In this document: positions 1 through 5,216 of the stretch, one piece after another
Position numbering within the stretch: the stretch's first letter is position 1
Layout of the letters: every line of letters begins with the position of its first letter
Source of the DNA: Bacteroidota bacterium
Lineage (GTDB): Bacteria; Bacteroidota; Bacteroidia; 2-12-FULL-35-15
DNA: 5,216 nucleotides
Assembly: GCA_021413595.1 (NCBI GenBank)
Contig: JAIOQD010000222.1
Span: forward strand, 1 to 5,216
Reading direction: 5' to 3'
Position numbers and translations under genes: made by a program
The notes under the pieces: model-generated
Seen by the model: only the letters and a program-made list of their open reading frames with translations
What the model was told of the DNA's origin: nothing
Databases searched by the model: none

Positions 1-2
1 AT

Positions 3-509
3 GGAAACGGGGATATTAATATATTTATAATTAGGAATAACTGGAGCTATTACAGTGGTACAACATTTGGAGCGAATGGTTACGATTATGGATATTCAAT
101 AGAACCTACAATAGGTAATGGATTTGTGATTTGCGGCTATACCAATAGTTTTAATAATTTATTGGAGGATATTTATCTTATTAAAACAGATTCTACGGGT
201 TTTTGCAGCAGTTTAGAAAATACATTTATCACTGATATAGAATCTTCTGGTACTCAACAGAATTCTGAATTCAATATTTTCCCAAACCCTGCAGCTACCA
301 CTTTAACTTTTTCTTCGGGGAAATTATTCGATTCTGCGGTTATTCAAATCTTTGATATAATAGGTAATTCAATAAAAAGTATTAAAGTAGATCAAAATCA
401 AAAGGAACCTATTTCAATAAATATTTCTGATCTGGCTGATGGAATATATATTCTTAATCTAACAACGAGTAAAAGTTCATATTCTCAGAAATTAATTATT
501 CAGCATTAA
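3..509 (+). CDS. T9SS type A sorting domain protein, C-terminal part (5' end outside window)
   Basis: The frame is open from the left edge to the TAA at 507-509, giving 168 residues of a longer protein; no true start is visible. Residues 1-66 look like the end of a repeat array: the segment ending in DIYLIKTDSTG (about 56-66) resembles repeats common in secreted Bacteroidota proteins, probably beta-propeller-like. From about residue 89 to the end is an 80-residue C-terminal domain of the Por/type IX secretion kind. It has FPNP (93-96), a run of short beta strands, the DLADGIYIL segment typical of the domain, and a final strand ending in KLIIQH. In this family the domain directs export across the outer membrane by the type IX system and is then removed, leaving the protein surface-attached or released. 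The function of the mature protein cannot be read from this fragment. Identification of the sorting domain is firm; the repeat type is an inference. Confidence 0.88.
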   Translation, partial: GNGDINIFIIRNNWSYYSGTTFGANGYDYGYSIEPTIGNGFVICGYTNSFNNLLEDIYLIKTDSTGFCSSLENTFITDIESSGTQQNSEFNIFPNPAATTLTFSSGKLFDSAVIQIFDIIGNSIKSIKVDQNQKEPISINISDLADGIYILNLTTSKSSYSQKLIIQH

Positions 510-586
510 AGTTGAACGATTTTGCGGTGTTGATGATTGTCCGGAAACAGTCCGAGAATAATTTGAACTTCTGTTTCTTCCTTCAA

Positions 587-607
587 TTGTATAAATTACT
601 TATACAA
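587..607. repeat. 8-bp palindrome upstream of yebC
   Basis: TTGTATAA (587-594) and TTATACAA (600-607) form a perfect inverted repeat around a 5-nt centre, and pairing extends to 11 bp if one extra T is bulged (584-611). It lies about 75 nt after the preceding stop codon and 70 nt before the yebC start. It could be an operator or a weak AU-rich terminator hairpin. There is no uninterrupted T run directly after it, so a terminator is the less likely reading. Confidence 0.35.
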
Positions 608-623
608 ATTGTTTAGAAATTTT

Positions 624-631
624 TAAATTTG
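624..631 (+). promoter_or_regulatory. Possible -7 promoter element of yebC (TAAATTTG)
   Basis: TAAATTTG matches the Bacteroidota -7 consensus TAnnTTTG exactly. Transcription from it would begin near 638 and leave a leader of about 40 nt before the ATG at 678. No TTTG lies at the expected distance upstream, and the region is so AT-rich that a chance match is plausible. Confidence 0.35.
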
Positions 632-677
632 TATTCATTATTTAGTATTTCATATTTTAGAATTAAAAATTTACATT

Positions 678-1385
678 ATGGGACGTGTATTCGAAAAACG
701 TAAGTATAAAATGTTTGCCCGCTATGATAAAATGGCAAAAGGCTTTACCAGAATTGGAAAAGAGATTGCTATTGCAATAAAGCTTGGGGGTGGTGATCCT
801 GCTGGCAATGCCCGTTTGCGAATGGCTATTCAAAATGCGAAAGGTTTGAATATGCCTAAAGACCGTATTGATGCTGCCATAAAACGTGCAACTTCGAAAG
901 ACGTGTCTAATATGGAAGAAGTTGTATATGAAGGCAAAGGTCCTTATGGAGTTGCTATTTTATGTGAATGCGCTACTGATAACCCTACACGTACTGTTGC
1001 AAATGTGCGAATGAATTTTAATCGCACTGGCGGTGAGCTGGGCAAAACAGGATCTTTGGATTATCTCTTTGAACGAAAAGGAGTTTTCAGAATCAAGAAT
1101 GACAATATTAATATGGAAGAGCTGGAAATGGAATTGATTGATTTCGGTGCTGATGAAATTGAAGGTGATGAGGACGAAATTGTTGTATACACTGCTTTTA
1201 CTGATTTTGGTACAATGCAAAAAGCATTGGAAGCAAAAAAATTACACATCATCAGTTCCGAATTAGAACGTATTCCTAACGCTACCGTTGAGTTATCTGA
1301 TGAACAAATTGAAGAAGTAATGCTCTTAGTTGGGAAATTGGAAGAGGACGATGATGTTCAAACAGTATATCATAATTTGAAGTAA
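678..1385 (+). CDS. yebC: YebC/PmpR (TACO1) family protein
   Basis: This is a 235-residue protein, full length for the family (about 235-250). It has three regions. The N-terminal helical domain contains MGRVFE at the start, IGKEIAIAIK (26-35) and a long helix with AIQNAKGLNMPKDRI (50-64). It is followed by YEGKGPYGVA (84-93), DNPTRTVANVR (101-111) and the hallmark GGELGKTGSLDYLF (118-131). The C-terminal part is acidic, as is usual. The start MGRVFE is the usual Bacteroidota variant of the MAGHSKW-type N-terminus, which supports the ATG at 678. The leader is A/T-rich without a Shine-Dalgarno sequence, normal for this phylum. Members were first annotated as DNA-binding transcriptional regulators. 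Mitochondrial TACO1, and more recently bacterial YebC proteins, have been linked to translation, notably of proline-rich stretches, so the regulator label should be read with caution. It faces the kinase gene convergently across 32 bases. It appears intact. Confidence 0.97.
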   Translation: MGRVFEKRKYKMFARYDKMAKGFTRIGKEIAIAIKLGGGDPAGNARLRMAIQNAKGLNMPKDRIDAAIKRATSKDVSNMEEVVYEGKGPYGVAILCECATDNPTRTVANVRMNFNRTGGELGKTGSLDYLFERKGVFRIKNDNINMEELEMELIDFGADEIEGDEDEIVVYTAFTDFGTMQKALEAKKLHIISSELERIPNATVELSDEQIEEVMLLVGKLEEDDDVQTVYHNLK

Positions 1386-1390
1386 AACCT

Positions 1391-1458
1391 CACCCCTGCC
1401 CCTCTCCAATTGCAGTGTTAAAGCGAAAGATGATAAAGCGTTAGCCCTGCAATTGGAG
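1391..1458. repeat. C-rich repeat piece and 12-bp inverted repeat at the yebC/kinase junction
   Basis: CTCCAATTGCAG (1404-1415) and CTGCAATTGGAG (1447-1458) are perfect inverted copies separated by 31 nt. The left arm follows a C-rich stretch (1391-1403) resembling the CCTCACCCCTGCCCCTCTCC-type sequence that I recall as a common intergenic repeat in Bacteroidota. The right arm lies inside the last codons of the minus-strand kinase gene, encoding TPIAG, and the kinase stop codon (1418-1420) is in the loop. Read on the plus strand, the stem is followed by TTTCTATTATT, so it may help end yebC transcription. Read on the minus strand it is followed by G-rich sequence, which is not terminator-like. 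Confidence 0.6.
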
Positions 1459-2260
1459 TTTCTATTATTGTATCAATATTAACTCCTTTATTTTCAGCCA
1501 CAGCTCTTAATATATTACTATAATAAAAAGCTACAGAGCCAACACAACTCAGTTTTAATTCTTTGTGTTTTTTATATTTACAAATGTGCTTATCAAAAAA
1601 TTGCTCGAAACAATTTGCTACCAGATCAATAACAAATTGCTCCTTTAAATTTTGGTAAATAAATTTACTAAAAGATGCCAAAAATCGGTTGGGCATCGGC
1701 TTTTTATAAACAGCATCTAAAATATCATTAGTACTTAATTTGAATCTTTCAAAAAAACGGGAAGATAGATCAACAGGCATTTCTCCATTCAAATATGATT
1801 GAATAAAAGTTTTGGAAATATGAGCTCCACTCCCATCATCACCCAATATAAAACCCAAGGATGATCTGTTTTCAACAATAATTGAACCGTCATAATAACA
1901 GGTATTTGAGCCCGTTCCTAAAATAGCCGCTATACCAGGGGTAGTGCCACATAATGCACGGGCAGCTCCAAGTAAATCTGTATTAATTTCACTAGTGGAT
2001 AATGGAAAATTTTGTATCAGTGAATTGTAAATAATTTCCTTTTTAGAATCTGCTCCACAACCGGCACCATAAAAAAAAATTTGAGATGGTAAGTGAAATG
2101 TTAATTGTGGTAAAAGTTCTGATCTTAAAATCTCTGAAATTTCAACTTCAGTTTGAAAATAGGGATTGAGACCCTGAGTAGAATATTGATGAATTTTTTT
2201 TTGATCATCAATTAAACGCCAATCTGTTTTAGTGGAGCCGCTATCTGCAATTAAGATCAT
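1418..2260 (-). CDS. BadF/BadG-type ATPase, probable N-acetylglucosamine-type sugar kinase
   Basis: This is a 280-residue cytosolic protein of the ASKHA (actin/hexokinase-like) fold. The phosphate-1 loop is DSGSTKTDW (6-14), followed by GLNPY (30-34). D95 in DLLGAAR is the expected catalytic base. The phosphate-2 motif is GTGSNTC (115-121), followed by GFILGDDGSGAHI (136-148), the signature of the BadF/BadG/BcrA/BcrD family. VGSVAF (240-245) fits the adenosine site, and PIAGL (269-273) corresponds to the PIEGL usually seen near the end. All key motifs are present, so the enzyme is probably active. Small single-domain Bacteroidota members like this are usually annotated as N-acetylglucosamine kinases and may serve amino-sugar or cell-wall sugar salvage; the exact substrate cannot be read here. 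The ATG at 2260 sits just before the phosphate loop, so the start is secure. It is transcribed alone, converging on yebC. One arm of an inverted repeat overlaps its 3' end. Confidence 0.93.
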   Translation of the reverse strand: MILIADSGSTKTDWRLIDDQKKIHQYSTQGLNPYFQTEVEISEILRSELLPQLTFHLPSQIFFYGAGCGADSKKEIIYNSLIQNFPLSTSEINTDLLGAARALCGTTPGIAAILGTGSNTCYYDGSIIVENRSSLGFILGDDGSGAHISKTFIQSYLNGEMPVDLSSRFFERFKLSTNDILDAVYKKPMPNRFLASFSKFIYQNLKEQFVIDLVANCFEQFFDKHICKYKKHKELKLSCVGSVAFYYSNILRAVAENKGVNIDTIIETPIAGLTLYHLSL

Positions 2261-2397
2261 ACTATTTACAATTCAAAATTTATTCTGCAATTTTTTAGTC
2301 AATATTTTGGATAAATATAGATATTTTTATTTCAATATTTAGTTTGTTATTCTATGGAGTGTAAAACAAATTGCGCACCTAATTATAAAATCATTTC

Positions 2398-2410
2398 ACT
2401 CCTTCGGAGT
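2398..2410. repeat. Short hairpin ACTCC-TTC-GGAGT
   Basis: A 5-bp GC-containing stem with a 3-nt loop sits about 140 bp upstream of the kinase start. It is followed by only three Ts on the plus strand. It may be a remnant of a small dispersed repeat; no function can be assigned. Confidence 0.35.
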
Positions 2411-2457
2411 TTAGCCAAAACAACACTTCTGAAAGCAGTAAAAAAAGCAAACCGAAT

Positions 2458-2694
2458 TTGGTGTGCCTTCCCTTGGTGTGGAATCTACTGACCAAATTTC
2501 CTGATATTGTAAGCGACAAAGAGTACGAAATAAAACAATTTGTAATTACAAAAGAACTTGTCAATTTACCTCATATACTTGGATATGAACAATATAAAAA
2601 CACGAATAAAAATATTTTAGCTCCTGAAGAAATTTTGAAAAAGAGGAACAATGATGGATATGACCAGCAGATCATTTTCAATATTTTACAGTAA
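2458..2694 (+). pseudogene. Possible remnant ORF, unknown function
   Basis: This frame gives up to 78 residues ending at TAA 2692-2694. It has no in-frame ATG; the only start is TTG at 2458, and the frame remains open further upstream to about 2390 without a start. The C-terminal two thirds have a natural protein-like composition, with IKQFVITKELVNLPHILGYE followed by a Lys/Asn-rich end. I do not recognise the family. A neighbouring frame reads FGVPSLGVES over 2455-2485, so a frameshifted remnant is possible. With no start, no ribosome site and no promoter, it is best treated as a gene fragment or a chance ORF. Confidence 0.2.
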
Positions 2695-2942
2695 ATTAAA
2701 CAATGGTAAAATACCTCAGTTTAAGCATTTAAGAAAAACATAGATATCAAGTGTAATGGCACAATTTGGGAACTACGGCAACAGCTCTTTCAAGTCACAC
2801 AAATTTTGATATTATAAAGCAAAATTATCTTGATCAGGAAGTTATGAAAGTAGCTCAAAAAGGTTTCAGTGTTTTTGGTAATTCGAGTAATTCAGTACCA
2901 CGAGACAGTACCACAGCGAATTACGGTTTAACTAAAAAATCG

Positions 2943-2978
2943 AAAAACCTTAAAAGACAAGCCCTTTAAGGTTTTTTT
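2943..2978. terminator. Bidirectional intrinsic terminator downstream of ssrA
   Basis: AAAAACCTTAAA (2943-2954) pairs perfectly with TTTAAGGTTTTT (2965-2976) around a 10-nt loop. On the plus strand the stem ends in a run of seven Ts (2972-2978). On the minus strand it ends in TTTTT followed two bases later by a second T run. It starts only 7 nt past the mature tmRNA 3' end, so its main role is almost certainly termination of ssrA transcription on the minus strand, and it could also stop transcripts arriving from the left. Confidence 0.85.
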
Positions 2979-2984
2979 ACTTTG

Positions 2985-3351
2985 TGGAGTCGGAGGGATT
3001 CGAACCCTCGTCCAAACAAGGAATTAATAAGCTTTCTACATGCGTAGCTCTTATTTAGTTTTCGAGAAATGGCCGGTATAAGTCAAACCAACCACAACCT
3101 TATTCCCTTAATTTTTGCCTGACCATCGGGATGCTGACCAAACTATCTCAACATTTGTGATACTTTAAGCGGGACGCAGTAGAGAAGAGCTTCCCGGGAA
3201 GTAGAAAGTGCTTAATTTCTAAAACTAAGCAGCTAACGCGTAATTGTTTTCGCCAGTTAGACGAGTGAGAGTTGATATTTACGAGCCATATTCACAACGC
3301 TCGGCATGCTTACATAAAAATCGCACCTGCTGTCAAAACCGTGACGACCCC
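2985..3351 (-). ncRNA. ssrA: tmRNA (SsrA), trans-translation RNA
   Basis: The 367-nt RNA rescues stalled ribosomes by acting first as an alanyl-tRNA and then as a short mRNA. The 5' end GGGGTCG (3351-3345) pairs with CGACTCC (2992-2986) to make the 7-bp acceptor stem, with one G-U pair, and the discriminator A is at 2985. CCA is not encoded (the genome continues CAA). The T arm is perfect: GAGGG / TTCGAAT / CCCTC at 3009-2993. The reading frame from GGC at 3254 gives GENNYALAA and then TAG, the tag type known from Bacteroidota, and ends in the degradation-prone ALAA. The section between the tag and the T arm holds the expected pseudoknot region, including the palindrome CTTCCCGGGAAG (3190-3201), which I did not fold in full. 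The 5' end would be made by RNase P, since the promoter lies slightly upstream. SmpB is not in the window. Confidence 0.97.
3225..3254 (-). other. tmRNA tag reading frame (GENNYALAA-stop)
   Basis: Nine codons from the resume codon GGC (3254-3252), followed by TAG (3227-3225), add AGENNYALAA to the stalled peptide when the alanine carried by tmRNA is counted. The C-terminal ALAA is the usual signal for proteolysis of tagged proteins. Confidence 0.93.
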
Positions 3352-3362
3352 ATTTATTATTG

Positions 3363-3396
3363 CAAAGATACGACAAAAATATCGATTTTAATCAAA
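3363..3396 (-). promoter_or_regulatory. ssrA promoter, Bacteroidota type
   Basis: On the minus strand TTTG (3396-3393) is followed after 22 nt by TATCTTTG (3370-3363), an exact match to TAnnTTTG. The mature tmRNA begins 12 nt beyond this element, consistent with a start a few bases upstream and later 5' trimming. The usual spacing between the two elements is 19-21 nt, so 22 is slightly long. The position directly ahead of a highly expressed RNA makes the call convincing. Confidence 0.75.
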
Positions 3397-3601
3397 TTCT
3401 TTCCTCAAATACACGGCTTTCTTATAAAAACAATAAACGATAAGGTATTGATTTAAAGAATGTTACTAAAGTAATTAAGCTGCTTTAGCATATTAGTGTT
3501 GTTTGAACCCAAAAACTACATATAGCATGAACACCTCAATTACGACACAATGTACAATTTCTCGAGACAGGCCTTGAAATAACAGCGCATAGTTCATTTC
3601 G

Positions 3602-3652
3602 AACCTGTAAAGAATTGCGTTAGCTTTTATTGGAAATACAGGTTGTTTTTTT
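3602..3652 (+). terminator. Terminator-like hairpin with no assigned upstream gene
   Basis: AACCTGTA (3602-3609) pairs perfectly with TACAGGTT (3637-3644), followed by G and seven Ts (3646-3652). The 27-nt loop is longer than usual for an intrinsic terminator. No coding region precedes it on the plus strand back to ssrA, which is on the other strand, so it either ends an unannotated small RNA, blocks transcription into ftsK, or is a chance structure. Confidence 0.45.
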
Positions 3653-3807
3653 ATAAATTTAAACATACTCTTAAAACATTATTTTATCTTTTGGTAATTA
3701 AATTTTTGAATTTCCGGTATAATAAGGACCTCTGTTAGGCGTTTTCTTTATTCACAATACCACGTTTATAAGATTTTCGTATTTCTATCTTTCACCTTTT
3801 GTCTATT

Positions 3808-3847
3808 ATTATATTTACTTTATTATTTTATAAAGAATAAATATAAT
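3808..3847. repeat. AT-rich 16-bp hairpin upstream of ftsK
   Basis: ATTATATTTA (3808-3817) pairs with TAAATATAAT (3838-3847), and directly inside CTTTAT (3818-3823) pairs with ATAAAG (3830-3835), with a 2-nt AA bulge and a 6-nt loop. Nearly all pairs are A-T, so stability as RNA is low. It lies about 98 nt upstream of the ftsK start and could be a protein-binding site or a chance product of base composition. Confidence 0.45.
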
Positions 3848-3859
3848 GTTGATAGCACT

Positions 3860-3928
3860 AATTTGAAAATGTAGTATGTTACCGTCAAAGCTTGGCTATA
3901 CACGGTAAATTACACTTTTTTTCAAATT
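3860..3928 (+). promoter_or_regulatory. Nested stem-loop in the ftsK leader
   Basis: Three inverted pairs are nested in order: AATTTGAAAA (3860-3869) with TTTTCAAATT (3919-3928), TGTA (3870-3873) with TACA (3911-3914), and TTACCGT (3879-3885) with ACGGTAA (3902-3908) around a 16-nt loop. This gives 21 base pairs in a 69-nt element ending 16 nt before the ftsK start codon. The inner hairpin is followed after 7 nt by a run of seven Ts (3916-3922), part of which the outer stem would pair. It is therefore a candidate attenuator or translation-controlling leader. The pairing is seen; the role is inferred. Confidence 0.45.
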
Positions 3929-3944
3929 CTCAATTAAAATATTA

Positions 3945-5216
3945 ATGGCCGAGCCTAAAAAAAATAATTTAAAAAACACACTCAAAGACAGTAAAACCGA
4001 AAAGGGAGGTAAACTGAAGTCGACTGATACGGTGGAAGAGAGAAAAAACGGTTCTGATAAATCGGCTTCCCTATCTCAATTTCGTGAAAAAGTAGCAGAT
4101 GTTTTTGCTTTTGTCAACAATGAGCGTTTTCAAAAAATATCTGGATTAACACTTTTATTATTTTCGGTTTATTTAACTATTGCCTTTACATCGTACTGTT
4201 TTACAAGTTTTACTTCCTTTATTCAGAATCCGGATCAGGCTACAGTCTTGAGCAATCTGCCTTCTTCCGAAGTTGAAAACTGGCTAGGGAAATTGGGTGC
4301 CCTTCTGTCACATCTTTTTCTTTACAAATGGTTTGGCATATCCTCTTATCTGTTCGCTTTTTTAGCATTTATGACAGGCTTGCGTATTACTTTTAATGTA
4401 GGACCAACAAATTTCCGTAACGCATATATTTATTCCTTCTTCTTTCTGGTTTTTATTTCAATAACTCTTGGTTATATTTTCCCTAATGATGAACTTACCT
4501 TTTTGGGAGGCGCTTATGGATATACAATGAGCAATAAGCTGAATGAACTTTTGGGACATATAGGAACAGGAGTATCTTTATTTTTCTTGTTCATTGTTTT
4601 TTTAGTGGCTGCGTTTAATATGTCATTTGACCTGAGTAAAAAAACTCAAGTAACAAATAACGTTGACCCCGAAATAGAACCTCTGCCCGCCAATGAAAAT
4701 AAAAAAACATTGGTTAATACATTTAAGGAAGAAGATAAGGTAAAGGAAGAGGTAATAGAACCTATTAAAGAAGATGATTTTTTTATTACCAACAATGTGC
4801 AGCATGATATAGTTGAAGAAATTGAAAAACCTATTGTAAAAGAAGAGATTATATTAACTTCAGAGGATAATGATGTACAATTTTCGGTTGTAAGTACTGA
4901 AAATAAAGAAGAAGAATTAAGCCCTGAAAAAATTAGCGAAGCTTTAATTGCACAAGTAGGTGAATATGATCCTACCTTGGATCTATCCTCTTATCAATTT
5001 CCTCCAATTGATCTATTGGAAAATTATGGTGGCTCCAAAGAGATTGTGATCAATACCGAAGAGCTGAACCAGAATAAAGATCGTATCTTAAAAACACTTG
5101 GCGATTATGGCATCGAAATTCAGAAAATAAAAGCTACTGTTGGACCTACGGTTACTTTATACGAAATTATTCCTGCTGCCGGTGTTCGTATCTCAAAAAT
5201 TAAAAACCTTGAAGAT
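3945..5216 (+). CDS. ftsK: DNA translocase FtsK, N-terminal part (3' end outside window)
   Basis: The frame is open from ATG 3945 to the right edge, giving 424 residues; the family is usually about 800 or longer. A Lys-rich cytosolic start (1-60) leads into four membrane segments at about 64-92, 117-147, 160-180 and 203-226, matching the FtsK 4TM domain, with GGAYG (188-192) between the last two. An acidic Glu/Lys-rich linker follows (about 229-332). YDPTLDLSSYQFP (339-351) opens the start of the translocase alpha domain, which contains IEIQKIKATVGPTVTLYEI and ends at GVRISKIKNLED just before the Walker motifs and the gamma DNA-reading domain, which lie outside. FtsK anchors at the division septum and pumps chromosome ends apart, activating XerCD at dif. 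The A/T-rich leader has no Shine-Dalgarno sequence; ATG 3945 is the first start in frame near the domain. It is divergent from ssrA. Confidence 0.95.
   Translation, partial: MAEPKKNNLKNTLKDSKTEKGGKLKSTDTVEERKNGSDKSASLSQFREKVADVFAFVNNERFQKISGLTLLLFSVYLTIAFTSYCFTSFTSFIQNPDQATVLSNLPSSEVENWLGKLGALLSHLFLYKWFGISSYLFAFLAFMTGLRITFNVGPTNFRNAYIYSFFFLVFISITLGYIFPNDELTFLGGAYGYTMSNKLNELLGHIGTGVSLFFLFIVFLVAAFNMSFDLSKKTQVTNNVDPEIEPLPANENKKTLVNTFKEEDKVKEEVIEPIKEDDFFITNNVQHDIVEEIEKPIVKEEIILTSEDNDVQFSVVSTENKEEELSPEKISEALIAQVGEYDPTLDLSSYQFPPIDLLENYGGSKEIVINTEELNQNKDRILKTLGDYGIEIQKIKATVGPTVTLYEIIPAAGVRISKIKNLED

Larger units (their letters stand above)
2261..2942. other. Long region without a confident gene, between kinase and ssrA
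   Basis: About 680 bases separate the kinase start from the ssrA terminator. The first 80 bases are extremely AT-rich and should hold the kinase promoter (minus strand); I find only near matches to TAnnTTTG there. The remainder contains one short hairpin and two weak plus-strand ORFs (2458-2694 and 2766-2969). Both begin only at TTG and have no recognisable domain. No integrase, tRNA or copy of the ssrA 3' end is visible. The stretch looks like decayed coding sequence or plain intergenic DNA. Confidence 0.5.
3397..3859. other. Divergent intergenic region between ssrA and ftsK promoters
   Basis: No protein-coding gene is supported here. It contains a hairpin with 8-bp stem (3466-3473 with 3481-3488, one G-U pair), a terminator-like hairpin (3602-3652), and a long AT-rich hairpin (3808-3847). 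The stretch 3655-3800 is AT-rich with no structure I can support. The ftsK promoter should lie here or just after; no exact TTTG / TAnnTTTG pair is visible, though CTAATTTG at 3858-3865 is close. Confidence 0.5.

Noticed and set aside
541..560. TCCGGA-containing stretch after the T9SS gene as a terminator
   Set aside because: The palindrome is only 6 bp with no loop or T run, so it does not support a terminator.
960..1252. Minus-strand ORFs of 86 and 63 codons inside yebC
   Set aside because: They lie wholly within a confidently identified gene on the other strand, are low-complexity (Ser/Ile-rich) and match no family.
2766..2969. Plus-strand ORF of 67 codons ahead of the ssrA terminator
   Set aside because: It starts only at TTG immediately after an in-frame stop, has no recognisable domain, and its last ten codons are made by the terminator hairpin; a real gene here is unlikely, though decayed coding sequence cannot be excluded.
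2993..3009. T-arm-like sequence that could suggest a separate tRNA gene
   Set aside because: No anticodon arm lies nearby; it pairs with the tmRNA acceptor end and belongs to ssrA.
3190..3201. Perfect 12-bp palindrome CTTCCCGGGAAG
   Set aside because: It falls in the pseudoknot-rich section of tmRNA, so RNA helix formation explains it without a DNA-level role.
3244..3456. Plus-strand ORF of 70 codons overlapping ssrA
   Set aside because: It is antisense to the tmRNA tag region, acceptor arm and promoter; it is a by-product of the structured RNA gene.
3718..3723. TATAAT, an E. coli-like -10 box
   Set aside because: There is no -35 box at a suitable distance, and Bacteroidota housekeeping promoters use a different consensus.
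4623..4805. Minus-strand ORF of 60 codons, Phe/Ile-rich
   Set aside because: It is the reverse complement of the Glu/Lys-rich linker of ftsK, which naturally yields Phe/Leu-rich antisense translations.
1..5216. CRISPR array, insertion sequence, toxin-antitoxin or defence system
   Set aside because: There are no regularly spaced direct repeats, no transposase or integrase, and no gene pair of those kinds; the recognised genes are mostly core housekeeping functions.

Overview
The window looks like a chromosomal segment from a member of the Bacteroidota. It is AT-rich. It carries a type IX secretion sorting domain, a YebC protein of Bacteroidota type, a BadF-type sugar kinase, a tmRNA (ssrA) whose tag reads GENNYALAA, and the N-terminal part of an FtsK DNA translocase. 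The genes lack clear Shine-Dalgarno sequences and have A/T-rich leaders. A good match to the phylum's TTTG / TAnnTTTG promoter precedes ssrA. Nothing in the window clearly suggests a recent foreign island.

Layout. Positions 3-509 (+) hold the C-terminal end of a secreted protein with a T9SS type A sorting domain. Positions 510-677 are a spacer with a small palindrome and a possible -7 promoter element. Positions 678-1385 (+) are a YebC/TACO1-family gene. It converges with a BadF/BadG-type kinase gene on the minus strand (1418-2260). A 12-bp inverted repeat spans the junction, and one arm lies in the last codons of the kinase gene. Positions 2261-2942 hold no confident gene, only two weak ORFs that may be debris. 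A strong two-way terminator (2943-2978) ends ssrA, which runs on the minus strand from 3351 to 2985 and has a recognisable promoter at 3363-3396. Positions 3352-3944 are a long divergent intergenic region with several hairpins. One resembles a terminator, and one is a long nested stem that ends 16 nt before the ftsK start codon. ftsK (3945-5216, +) runs off the right edge before its ATPase core.

The genes do not form one operon: strands alternate, and yebC/kinase and ssrA/ftsK are convergent and divergent pairs. Three of them are core housekeeping functions: yebC (translation or regulation), ssrA (ribosome rescue) and ftsK (chromosome segregation and division). The kinase is probably involved in amino-sugar salvage. 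I see no new multi-gene system here. The most interesting unexplained structure is non-coding: the ssrA-ftsK intergenic region and the snap-back repeat at the yebC/kinase junction.
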